A DNA stretch of 64,000 nt from the NCBI GenBank assembly GCA_024500155.1, contig CM044879.1, positions 27,670,072-27,734,071 of the forward strand, read 5' to 3'. The notes beneath the pieces are model-generated. The model was not told the origin of the DNA and did no database searches. It saw nothing but the letters and a program-made list of their open reading frames with translations. This stretch comes from Chenopodium formosanum. Its lineage: Eukaryota; Streptophyta; Magnoliopsida; Caryophyllales; Amaranthaceae. Each line of letters starts with the position of its first letter. Position 1 is the first letter of the stretch. Shown one piece after another: positions 45,839-56,300 of this stretch. The position numbers and the translations under genes were made by a program.

Positions 45839-46367
45839 GTGCACCCAGTTAGGAAAAAAAAAAAGCAAAAAGAACATTATTAAATTGTAAAGAACATGAT
45901 ATTGTTTTGTAAAGAACGTGTATGATATTGAGTTCTAATAACAATTTTTTTCTCTAAAATTAATTTCTCTCGTAATTCAAGATTTATATTCAAATATCAA
46001 ATTATAAAATTTTGATTACTCTATTTTTTTTTATATATATATTATGTATAATTATAATATTCGTCTTAATAATGTTATAATGGCCATATGTATTTCTTGT
46101 GATGTTCTTTATACGATTTAATAATGTTTTGTACCTGAAAACATGATGTATTTATATTTGTTTGCAATGTGCAATAAATAATTAGCACTATGTTCTTTCA
46201 TGAAAGTATTTTAAAAAAAAAATGTTCTTTCATGTGTTCATTTTATTATATCATATAATGATCTTTATTGAATCTCTTGATAAACTATTTCAAATGTCCA
46301 TTTTCTTTAATTGTATTTGTAATGTACTTTTATAGTAACATAATGTTCATTATTACTTTCTTTTTTT

Positions 46368-46400
<33 letters not shown>

Positions 46401-46849
46401 GAAACAACATAATGTTCATCATTTATGGTGAATAGTTTTTTGAATTGTTTATTTGGATCATGCTAGGTGGATATATAAATAATGTTCATTATATATCATG
46501 TTCTTTATTTGTATTACAAATGTTCTTTAGATATAAAAATCAATCATCATTAGAGGAGGTCCTATAAGAATATCATCATCATCATCAACCTTCATTATCC
46601 TGATTTTTTTAAAAAAATATATACACAATAAGATAATAATTAATATACAAAAAAAATATTTAATAAATGATGTTGAAGATTGAAGATCAAATTCAAAAAA
46701 AAAAAAAAAAAAAAAAAGAGATAAATTCAAATTGCGTAGACATTAAAACACATATAAGCATAACCCAAAGAACATAAAGGAACAAACAAACATGGGCATA
46801 GAAGATTAGGTTTTTTTATACATATGCGTCATATTCTTTCTGGGTGCAC
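45839..46849. mobile_element. Possible 1 kb DNA element with GTGCACCCAG ends
   Basis: GTGCACCCAG at 45839 and CTGGGTGCAC near 46840 form a short inverted pair. The interval is filled with AAGAACAT, ATGTTCTTT and ATGTTCATT words on both strands (at least ten occurrences by eye). It also holds 29 T at 46370-46398 and 21 A near 46697. No target duplication is evident and no protein is encoded, so this rests on the terminal pair and the internal word repetition. Confidence 0.4.
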
Positions 46850-47089
46850 CATAAATTTTTTTTAAAAAAATAATAGTTATTATGCATTTTATACATAAAT
46901 AATTAGATCTTTTAGATTTCAAATGAGGTTATTTCTATCCAAAAACTATGATATTAATAAAAAGATTCCTTAGAAAATTATTTAAAATTTCCTAATGGGA
47001 AAACCAGTAAAAAAAAATAAAAAATAAAAAATAAATCAAGGGAGTTTTTCAATTCTTTATAATCTTTTATTTAAAACTAATTTTTTTAC

Positions 47090-47225
47090 CGCGCCTGTAA
47101 TCAACCCCTATAACACTGACTAAGTAAACCCTAAAATCTTGATCTAGTATCCCCTGTAACATTGACAACGTAACCCTTGCAACACAGATTGAGTAACCCC
47201 TATAACACTAACGAATTAACCCTTT
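47090..47225. repeat. Degenerate ~30-bp repeat with AACCCCTATAACACT words
   Basis: Units such as AACCCCTATAACACTGACTA, ATCCCCTGTAACATTGAC, AACCCTTGCAACACAGATTG and AACCCCTATAACACTAACG follow one another about five times with drift. This is not a telomeric array: spacing and sequence differ. No gene lies between 46850 and 47521. Confidence 0.6.
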
Positions 47226-47521
47226 TATCATTTAATAAAAAAATATTAATAAATATTTTGTGATTTTATTTATTAATTTTTTTTATTGAATTCTCTGTAA
47301 CTTTGGTGATTTTCCCTAGCTTGCTTTTGTAATACTAACAACGCCCTTAATAATTTGATTGAGTAAATAAATTTTAGATCACATTTCTAATATTGACCAC
47401 CTAGAATTTTTTGCTTTGTAAATACTTTGTGAAATTTCACCTAATATGTCGTTGAAATTTTTTTAATCATAGTGAGACCATCTTACATAAATTTATACGT
47501 AACTTAATTAAAAGAGCCTTA

Positions 47522-47708
47522 GGGCCTATTCACATTTACTGAACTGAACTGAACTGAACTGATTGGAGCTAAACTAAACTGAACTGAACTGAACTGAGCT
47601 GAAATGAATATTTTATGAGAGAGGGAAATTAGGAGCTGAACTGAACTGAATTGAACTGATTGGAGCTGAACTGAACTGTACTGAAATAAAGTAAATGTGA
47701 ACAGGCCC
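47522..47708. mobile_element. Tourist-like MITE, GAACT family, copy 8
   Basis: Starts GGGCCTATTCACATTTACTG and ends AAATGTGAACAGGCCC, flanked by TTA (47519-47521 and 47709-47711). The pentamer arms, TGATTGGAGC spacers and ATATTTTATG core closely match copy 6 at 9942. A minus-strand frame rich in QFSSV is simply the translated pentamer. Confidence 0.87.
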
Positions 47709-47711
47709 TTA

Positions 47712-48143
47712 TCGATTGCCTTAATCAATCATACGTGACTTATTCAATTATTCAGTGACAAAGGGTTAACAATACTTTATTTATTTTCTAAATCAATATG
47801 AGAATATACAAATTTAAAGTACTGGCCCATGGTTTTTGTTCAAGTTTTTAACTTAAAACAGCATATACATAGCATTTATGTCAAGAGCTTCTAGACCACT
47901 AAATAAAATTTGTTTCAGTGTATATAGTATTCAACATTCACATCATACTAAACGAGGCAAAATACATATAACAAATTATTTAAATACCTTTTCTCTTTAA
48001 CCTTCACCAGTTAATGAATGCAAGAGAATATATTCTTAGCTACAATCATAATTAGCACATTATTGTAGTGCTATAAATCTAAGTTTGCTGATCAAGAATA
48101 GCTTAAGAGTTTTTCAGTAGTCACTTACCATCAATTTTCGCTC
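47712..48143. other. Upstream region of the LEA-like gene
   Basis: AT-rich presumed promoter of the gene starting at 48219. No further element beyond the TATA box can be defended. Confidence 0.35.
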
Positions 48144-48150
48144 TATATAA
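48144..48150 (+). promoter_or_regulatory. TATA box of the LEA-like gene
   Basis: TATATAA lies 69 bp upstream of the ATG at 48219, which would place transcription start about 35-40 bp before the start codon. Spacing is right for a plant core promoter. Confidence 0.55.
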
Positions 48151-48218
48151 CTAACCATAACATACATCGAGTTTGTTTAGTAAATAATTATATCTTCGTC
48201 GATTTTGTTGTTTGAGAT

Positions 48219-49267
48219 ATGTCAAGGACTACCAAGCTTGTCGCACTGATGAACATTGCACGAATAAGGTGAGTATTTAAACCATTTTCAAGCCTTTCTA
48301 TAAACTTTGAAATCGTAGTCATAAGAAAAATCGATCTATTGAAGTGATTCGATAATTATTTCTTGCTTATACGTACTATTTGTTGTTTTATTTTTAACAA
48401 TAATGTAGCTATGTATTATGGAGAAAATAGTCTTGCATATAAGTATACAATTAACTTGTCCATCATTTACGTCGTTACATATGGCTTGTCAATCAATTCC
48501 AAGCCTATTGAGAAGGGCGATGTGGTCGGCTTTCCATGTAAAAGAACATTGTTGCCCTTTACACATAATCTACCGATTTATTTATTTATTAATTTTTTTT
48601 AAAAAAAGTCAATAATGGCACGTAAAAAACACTTATAACGCGTTGATTTTTTTTTTTAATTAAATTATAATTAGCTTTTCTTATCAAAATTATAGGTTCT
48701 TTTGCTTTACATTTGAACCTATGAATAAAAAGATTTCATTTATTAAATTATTTTCTTATACACTATTCCATATATACAAACACGCTCTATTTTCTAGCAC
48801 TCAATTGTCATATAAAATTGTACGTATATACAATATGTTCCATACACATTACAAATTCTCATTAACTTACTCTATGCAGGGAAGCTAGGAAGGTTGGTCA
48901 TCAACACCACTACATGAGCCGATTAGCTGCCGTACAGGCAGCAGAATACGATCAAGACCTCGAAAGGGAACATACCAACATCGAAAGATTCGAGGAATAT
49001 TACCTTAAAGAAGATACAGTAGTAGGAGGAAGAATAATGTCTAGCAATAAGGGTGACAATGAGAAGGTGAACAAAGACTGGGTGCCACACCCACGTACCG
49101 GTATATACTTCCCAGAAGGTCAAGATTGGGTGCTGAATGATGTCCCCGAAAACTCGGCTTCACTAGGACAATCACAATATTGGCTAAGGAACATCCATGG
49201 AGCTGAAAAGCATGACCCTGATATGCTTTCTGCTGACCATTATTTCCTTACTCAACCTCATGAATGA
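48219..49267 (+). CDS. LEA_3-like small stress protein, two exons, 145 aa
   Basis: Exon 1 is 48219-48268 (MSRTTKLVALMNIARIR) with donor AAG|GTGAG. Exon 2 is 48880-49267 with acceptor ATGCAG|G. The split Arg codon keeps phase and the CDS is 438 nt. The short N-terminal exon is basic and hydroxylated, like an organelle-targeting peptide. The body is acidic and hydrophilic, with a conserved-looking block WVPHPRTGIYFPEGQDWV from residue 84. That block resembles the WVPDPxTGYYxPE signature of the LEA_3 / SAG21 family and its relatives, followed by NDVPE and YWLRN. Members are small, often mitochondrial or plastid-targeted, and induced by drought, senescence or oxidative stress; the biochemical role is unsettled. 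Start chosen for the TATA box and the in-frame exon join. Without exon 1 the ORF would begin at an internal Met (residue 29). Confidence 0.78.
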
Positions 49268-49374
49268 TTTAATTAACATGCATCATATGCATGTGTGTTA
49301 ATTGACCTACATAATTTTAAGTGTTAACTGACTATTTCACGATTTTAGGACTCACGTTACTCATAGTGTACTAG

Positions 49375-49452
49375 TAATGAAGTTCCTAGTTCATCTGATC
49401 TGTTAAGGTTACTTAATGAAGTTCCTAGTTCATCTGATCTGTTAGCGGTACT
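49375..49452. repeat. 39-bp tandem duplication 3' of the LEA-like gene
   Basis: TAATGAAGTTCCTAGTTCAT starts at 49375 and again at 49414, each followed by CTGATCTGTTA. It lies about 110 bp after the stop codon and so may be in the 3' UTR. The remaining DNA to 49872 shows no gene. Confidence 0.8.
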
Positions 49453-49872
49453 TAATTTGTGAGTTTAAGAAACTAGAAAGCTAATTAAATAGATACGGAG
49501 TAAATTTTTATGTATGCAGTTTGTCTTGCCTATATACACTACTATAATATTAATAAAATACTCTCTATTATACTTCAATTCGTATGTTACAGACTTACAG
49601 AAGTTACAACTGTTTACATTAATGCTCCGATCCATCATTATATACTACATGTCTACATGTTGTACGGTTGTTTATATTTGTAACTTTTTCTACTATTTCT
49701 CTTATACAATGTAGCAACTAGATAGCAAGTCATTGTCTGTTGACGTTTCGTAGAGTTTCATATGCTCTATATAAATTGAACTAAGAATTTTATGCATTGC
49801 CATGGTAGTACATTTGTCAATCCATGTCATTCATTGAGTTGACTTGACGACAATCTAATATTGTAATTACTA

Positions 49873-50704
49873 CTCTCTCGGTTCCATAATGATGTTCCTA
49901 TTTAAAAACTTTGACTTTTTTAGGAAGGGGGAATCTTCTAAATTTCTCTTTAATCTATAAGAGCAAATATAGTTATGTGGGATCTAGTTTGATTCGTTTT
50001 GGTGAGTAGATTATTAATATTTAGGAAATTTTGACAATTAGCAACTTCTGTTATGTCCATTTTAGCAATTACCACCTTCTATTTTTCTTTTTGAAAATTA
50101 CCACCTTCTATTTTTCTTTTTGAAAATTACCACCTTCTATTTTCAAAAACATCAAAAGTTACCACGTTCTTGCCTCCCAACTACCACGTGACATTATTTT
50201 GGGCTTATTCTTTCCCTTTCCTCCCTAATTCTCTCCCATTTCTCTTCCATAACTCGATTCTTACCTTCTCATTCACTTATTTTCCCCCAAAAATTCAGAA
50301 ATTCTTCAATTCACTCCTCCAAATCAAAATTAATGGACAATAATTGGTGGTTTGGGGAAAAAAAGTGAAAGGGGAGATGAGAATCCAAATAGGTTTGAGA
50401 AATGTGAGGGAAATAGGGAGGGAAGGGAAAGAATTGGCCCAAAATGACGTCACGTGCTAGTTGGGGGGCAAGAAGGTGGTAACTTTTGATGTTTTTGAAA
50501 ATAGAAGGTGGTAATTTTCAAAAAAAAAAATATAAGGTGGTAATTGCTAAAATGGACATAACAGAAGGTGGTAATTGTCAAAATTTACTAATATTTAACT
50601 TTTATAATTTTTGCTAATGTGAGATTAAAGATATTTGCGGTAAAAAATGGGTAAAATTTTGCATCGATATGTGAAACAGGAACAGCATTATGAAACGGAG
50701 GAAG
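49873..50704. mobile_element. Stowaway MITE split by a foldback MITE
   Basis: The left end CTCTCTCGGTTCCATAATGA pairs with a right end whose complement is CTTCCTCCGTTTCATAATGC; both continue to TGTTCCT. TA flanks both sides. Without the insert at 50024-50588 (and one copy of its duplication) it would be about 260 bp, a normal Stowaway size. Confidence 0.82.
50024..50588. mobile_element. Foldback MITE, Mutator-like, with perfect 9-bp duplication
   Basis: TAATATTTA at 50015-50023 and 50589-50597 brackets the element. The ends are GGAAATTTTGACAATTA and TAATTGTCAAAATTTAC, with inverted similarity extending about 200 bp on each side through repeated TACCACCTTCTATTTT segments (tandemly doubled at the left). 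A 9-bp duplication and long inverted repeats point to the Mutator superfamily. It is the better-preserved sister of the copy at 28868. No protein. Confidence 0.88.
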
Positions 50705-51286
50705 TATATATTAACATTAAAATTAGCTCTATTAAAAAGAATAAAATAAAGTTTGTTGCTTTGTTTCAAAAAAATAAAAATAAATAAAGTTTGTTGCTAT
50801 ATCATATATATCCCCAACCTCTCTAAACTCTTTCTTTTTTTTATTTTTTTTTTTCCCCGACAAACTCTCTGATCCTCATACTACTCAATAAGTTACCATA
50901 TAAATTGATTGTCTTCAAAGGTCATGAACAGCAAAAATCGAACTTTATCTGCCAAAACCCGACCATATTAATCATCTCCTCTGTACTATCATTATTTATT
51001 GTAATCTAATAATGTTACTGTTGATTTGACTTTTTATTTGGATAGCAAAGAAGGAAAAAAAAAAAGGGAGGAAATGTATAGTATTAGCTCAATATGCCTC
51101 CAAATTTCTTCAATTTTGAACGATTATGTTTATTAAAGAGATAGGAAAAACGGATCTCTCCGCGATCTCCTTTCCCTTCCCCTAACCCTTTACCCAACTA
51201 GAGAACTGTACTTTTTTCTTCTTTCTTTTTTCTCTATTTCCTACTATATATCGAAACATAAAGTGTAAGCTAATGCAACTTGATTA
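50705..51286. other. Intergenic, no gene seen
   Basis: AT-rich with T- and A-tracts. No exon or RNA gene is supported. Confidence 0.3.
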
Positions 51287-51313
51287 CTCCCTCCGTTTTT
51301 AAATACTCGCTCC

Positions 51314-51349
<36 letters not shown>

Positions 51350-51618
51350 CCGGCCGTTTTAAATACTTGCTTCATTTCCTTATTTGGAAATCTTTTACAA
51401 TACTTAATTCATTTCTCTCACCTAATGGACCCAACATAAATCATATTTTATTAATTTCATGTTCTCTCCCCTCCAATTCTCTCAACTACTTTTGTTTTTT
51501 TACAAGTTTTTATTCTTTCCCCTACCCCATTACCTCCATATATATTTTATTACTTTCTCCAATTTCTCCAAAACTCAGCGCATGGAGAAACGGAGCACGT
51601 ATTTAAAAACGGAGAGAG
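51287..51618. mobile_element. Stowaway MITE, TTTTTAAATACTTGC subfamily, copy 3
   Basis: CTCCCTCCGTTTTTAAATAC to GTATTTAAAAACGGAGAGAG, flanked by TA. The left arm is doubled as in the other copies (CGTTTTAAATACTTGCTTCA). A run of 34 T at 51316-51349 lies between the doubled units and accounts for its greater length. Confidence 0.85.
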
Positions 51619-51620
51619 TA

Positions 51621-52188
51621 TATTACTTGAACTCTTAATGTTATACACCATGTGTGTTTCTAGAACCAGACTCCTCCTAACCGTGTTAGTGTATTTCAAG
51701 GTATATCAAGATATCCTAAAATTAATGTTTGATTGTCCAAATGTTCTATAGCTCCGCCTTGCAAAGGTATGTCTGAGGGCTCGCCTTAACATTCGAGGGC
51801 TCGACCTGCAAAAGAAAGAAGCTTAGCTGCCTAGGGGTGTGACCCGGGAAAGCCCATCCGATGCTTAAGACAACAAATTGTCTTTTCAAGAGAGAGAAAT
51901 AAGAGAGAATACTTTCTAGAGAGAAAGTAGAGAGAGAAGGAGAGATTAGAAAAAGTCTCATCATTAATGAATGATGAGCTATTTTCAGGTGGTAGACTTC
52001 TACTTGAGTAGACATATTAGGGGCAAATCCATAATTTATAATGATTAATGATGTGTTGGATTATAGAGGGCCATTTTCGTCATTTCAAGTGCACTGGGCT
52101 TAAGACATGGACTAGGCCCAAACATTATGTACTAAATAATTAATCCCCAATTTCCTATAAGGAGTTATATGTCCAAGTAATACAAACA
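51621..52188. other. Unassigned, possibly LTR-derived
   Basis: Moderately complex sequence with GAGGGCTCGCC / GAGGGCTCGACC direct repeats (51775-51810) and a GAGAGAGAAATAAGAGAG purine tract. Some features recall the leader region of an LTR element in minus orientation, but no paired end or duplication was found. The 89-codon minus-strand frame has no recognisable motif. Confidence 0.3.
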
Positions 52189-52352
52189 TTTTTTTTTTTT
52201 TTTTTTGGTGTTTAGAGAGCCATAAGAGCTTCCATAATGGCTAGCTACGACATGTACATGTAATTGAATGCTTAAAGGACATGTAATAAGAATCGATACC
52301 AAGATCTCTTGAGATCGGAAGGGAAGCTCTAACCACTTGAGTTATCCCTCAC
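52189..52352 (-). mobile_element. tRNA-derived SINE, minus strand
   Basis: On the minus strand a tRNA-like head reads GGATAACTCAAGTGGTTAG (box A, complement of about 52333-52346), and box B GGTATCGATTC lies at the complement of 52290-52300, at the standard spacing. The body ends in CACC followed by an A-tail, seen as 18 T at 52189-52206 on the plus strand. No convincing target duplication was read. It differs from the SINE at 43325 in sequence but shares the layout. Confidence 0.72.
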
Positions 52353-52690
52353 TCTCACAAAAAGTATTATAGTGGCCACATATACCCCATGATAAGTTTA
52401 AGGAGATAGTTAACAATTTTCCTTTTAAGAAGAATTGTCCGCATTAAAATATACTCCGTAACAATTTTGTAAACGTTTTCATCCCAAATTTGCAATTGAC
52501 ACTTCCAAATAGTTCAAAAAACAATTGATTTGTTGACTGTTTCCATTTCGTAGTACAATGAAAGAAACAATTTGACCATTTGAGAAACAAAACCGTGTTT
52601 TTTTCATTTTTTTTTTAAAAAATAACTAATCCAATCCATAAACCATTATGAAAAAAATAAAAAGTTAATCCAACCCCATTTGTTTTTTTT

Positions 52691-52724
<34 letters not shown>

Positions 52725-53349
52725 AACCCCATTTTAGAAAAAACAATTATTTTTCCCCTATTACAAAATATAAAACGAAAAATAATTTACAAATTCTTAA
52801 ATGGACTTGGTTCACACTAATTTATTGTGGACCACTAACATTAGAGAAACTATGATTATTTTATTTATAAAAAAGTCACTATGATAAAATAAAGGTCACT
52901 ATGTTGAAAATAAAAGTCATTTTTGTAATATATAGGCTATAAGAGGTTAATTTTTTTAATGATATATTTTATAAGGTCAATATCAATAATAAAGGTCACT
53001 ATGATAAAATTAGGATCATAACGTCGGACTTCAAGTTCACAATAGTATTAAACGTTATACAACTTTTAATAAAGGTTACTATGTTAAAAATAAGGTTACT
53101 ATGTTGAAAATAAGGGTCACTATGTTCAATGTAATGTCAGTTGCATGTGTATAAAGCTCGGGTCCACAATAATATTATTGTGGATCAGGTCCACGCAAGT
53201 ATTTCCGAAAATAATTACCACACGAATTCATCCGTACAGCTACCCTCATCCATTTCTGTCGAAATTGGCAAATAATCTCTCTTTCTCTTTCCATTTCTCT
53301 GTCCTACAACTTTTAACTCTGTTTCTCCTTCTCTCTCCTCCTCCTGCAT
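52353..53349. other. Upstream region of the RING-H2 gene
   Basis: AT-rich DNA with 30 A at 52692-52721 and repeated AAAGGTCACTATG phrases (52875-53120, about seven occurrences with drift). A possible TATA box TATAAA at 53150-53155 would give a 5' UTR of about 170 nt containing the CT-rich 53275-53345. That assignment is tentative. Confidence 0.4.
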
Positions 53350-56300
53350 ATGACTAGCGCAGCAGTGCTATTTTACGGCAGAAGGTCTCGATCTTCTTCT
53401 CTAACATTCGATGATTTAGGCTTTGGTTCTCCTCTTCTTCCTTCTCCTTTTTCTGCTTCATCTTCTTCGGATCACAGTAGTAACACTACCGTCACCGTCA
53501 ATCATCGACACCGTCATCATCGTAAGGTTGGTGATCTTCATCGTCGTCACCGTCATGTCAATTTTGATGATCATTCCCCTCGCTCTCCTATTCCGGTAAT
53601 TCTATTTTCAATTTTACCCTTTTTTTTGGTTATTGATTAATTGGGGTTCGATTTGATTGATTTAGTTACTTCAATTAATTTGTGGAATGATAATATCTTC
53701 TATAATTAGAATATTGTTATGATTATGCGTACCTGCTTTTTTAGATTGTGGGTATGTACTATGTAGTGGTTGTTATCTCAGTTGGCAATTGGAGTTTTTC
53801 AGAAAAAAAAAAAAAAAAAAAAATTGGCAGTTGGGTATCAGTTAATTGGTTGCGTATTTTAGGCTATCTTACTCAAACTCAGGTTTCCGTACTCATAGAT
53901 GTATTAAGTGTTCGACTCGGGTATTTTGTAAAAATGTTACGTGATTTCAGTACAAAATGAGGTGTTAAAGTGTCCCAACTCCCGAGCATACCATGGGGCA
54001 TGGGCATTTGAGGAATTGAGGTGAAATGAAAAGCTTGATTGACATTGACATTGGAGACTATAAGGTTGAGTCTTTGTTTTTTAGTTAAGCTCTATTTTGA
54101 GACTAGGAATAGTGTGATTGGATTACTAATTAGTCAAAGGTAAATGGTTGACGTTACTTATGATAGCATTGAAGTACATACAATACTCCAAGATGACTAG
54201 GTGTTTTTATGAGGATTTTTGTTTTATAATTCTACTGCGTGAACATTATTTCTAATTTAGAAATGGTGATCCATTGGACATGAATCCAAATTTTCGGGTT
54301 GATGTTATTTGGGGATTTAGGAAATTGGATTTTTTGATTGCGTAATCCAATAGCTCAAATGGATTCTTCTATATTTACTATCCTTAATAGGAAGAAACGA
54401 AAATAAGATTATGGATCGAGAAATCATTAATTAGTTTCAGGGGAGGCTTGCAAGAAGCCATAAACTAGGCTAGGCCTTCCGGGCGACTCGCTTAGCATAG
54501 TGAGTATATCAGACCACATTTTTTCGCGTTCTTAGATCATTTCTGTATGAGATGCTCATTGTTTAGTTTAAGGGTATTTACGAGACTTTTGACAAGTAAT
54601 TTAGTTTTAAGACAGTTGGTTATTTTAGTATAGCTATGCTGCAATTTAGACATTAGTTCTAAAAAAGAGCAGCCTGAATTTGCTGAAGGTTTATCCTCAT
54701 TCAACTCTTAAATTAGCTTTGTAGTCTCTTCCAAGTTCCTTCCTAAATTTAGCTATCTCAATCAAACAAGATCAAATTTTGGTTATGGTTTCTCAGCTTT
54801 TCTCTTCATTCTTCAAAAATCATGGAACATGTAGTTGTTTGTGATTAATATATTATTTCATATTCTGCATAATTTTCTTAGAAATAAAACCAGTTTAATG
54901 TTTTCATTACATTGTTTTGGTATGATGAGGTGATAAGGTGACTATTGGGCTATGCAAACATACTAATAGAATAGGGTCACTATATTCAAGGGACCTCAAT
55001 CTTAAAATTAGTTGTCAATAAAACAGATAATAAATAGTAGTTTAACTTTTACAGTTTAACTCACAAAACTAAAGTTGGCCTAATGGTATTTTGGCTAGAA
55101 ATAAGTGAAGCTTGTTGTTTAGGATAATTGGGTGTCAGTTCTCCTTAAATCACTTTATACAAGTCACTGAGAGATTATTAACTTTGCGCTACATTTGTAA
55201 TTAGTATAGGGGCCCTAATTAGTTTAAGACAGCCTAACAGGTGAAGTAACACACGCCTTTACCTTAAAGGGTTGTTCTTGCAACCTTTCAAATCCTTTGA
55301 TGTACTCTATAACTGAACAATTGCCTTGCTGCACCAAATTGAGCTATTAGACAACACCTTTTTGTAATATCTCAATTTCAATTTAAGAACAACCCTAGAA
55401 TCAATCTTTTCCTTTCTATCTTGCTTTCTCTTAGCATGTCTGTTCTCATATGTTATTTAGATGAAATACTACAAGAAGGAGAGGGGTTGGGGTAAATTGT
55501 ATTATGAAACTTGATTGTCACTCTCCGCAAAATTTAAAAGAACTTAACAAAAGTACAAAAATAGTGCAAGAAAGATTTTGTGAGGAAAACTTCTTAAGCC
55601 TAAAAGGAAGTGAAAAAACTCGATTTGACTCAAACTTTTAATGAAAAGGCCAACAATTCTATCACGGAATTTGTGCCTCTATTGAATCACGATCCCAATA
55701 ACTATCCACTCTAATAGTCAGCAAGCTTTGCATTTCTAAAACTTCCCACAAAGCTCTCTCTTTTCACTCAAGATAGAACTCATAGAAGCCATAGCCTCTC
55801 TCTCAAGCTTTACTCAAATCTTTTCATACACGCAAGGAACTTACTTAAGTTCTTACCTTGATACAAGAGTTCACTAAAAGCCTTGAACAACCCTAAATAC
55901 GCATATAATTGATAATATTTCTAATAAAACTAATATGTTGGACACTTTGAGACAGATAAGGAACTTGGATTATACATGGAGTGAAAATATATTTCTTTTC
56001 CTCTACATTTTCACTTCATATTGGAATGATAAAGTCAGACTCTTGGGAATGACTCGCCAAAGCCACACGCGTTCTATCTATAACTAGCCAATGTTCCTCA
56101 TGGTCCTCATGATATCCTCAGGCCTACGAATAGCTAACTAACTTGATTCCTAGCAAAAATAATGGGTCATTTAATTGCTCCACGATTTTCTCAACAACTA
56201 ATCAGCACGATTTATAATGATTAGCCATAGCCACAAGTTTCTCGAAGACCAAGCCCTTGTTTTAAAAGATAAGAGTTCAAAAGACAGAATTTTTAAACCA

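Noticed and set aside
47090..47225. AACCCCT words as an interstitial telomere
   Set aside because: The plant telomere unit is CCCTAAA in tandem; here the words are about 30 bp apart with different context.
49375..49452. 39-bp duplication as a transposon footprint
   Set aside because: No inverted ends and a unit length typical of replication slippage or local duplication, so kept only as a tandem repeat.
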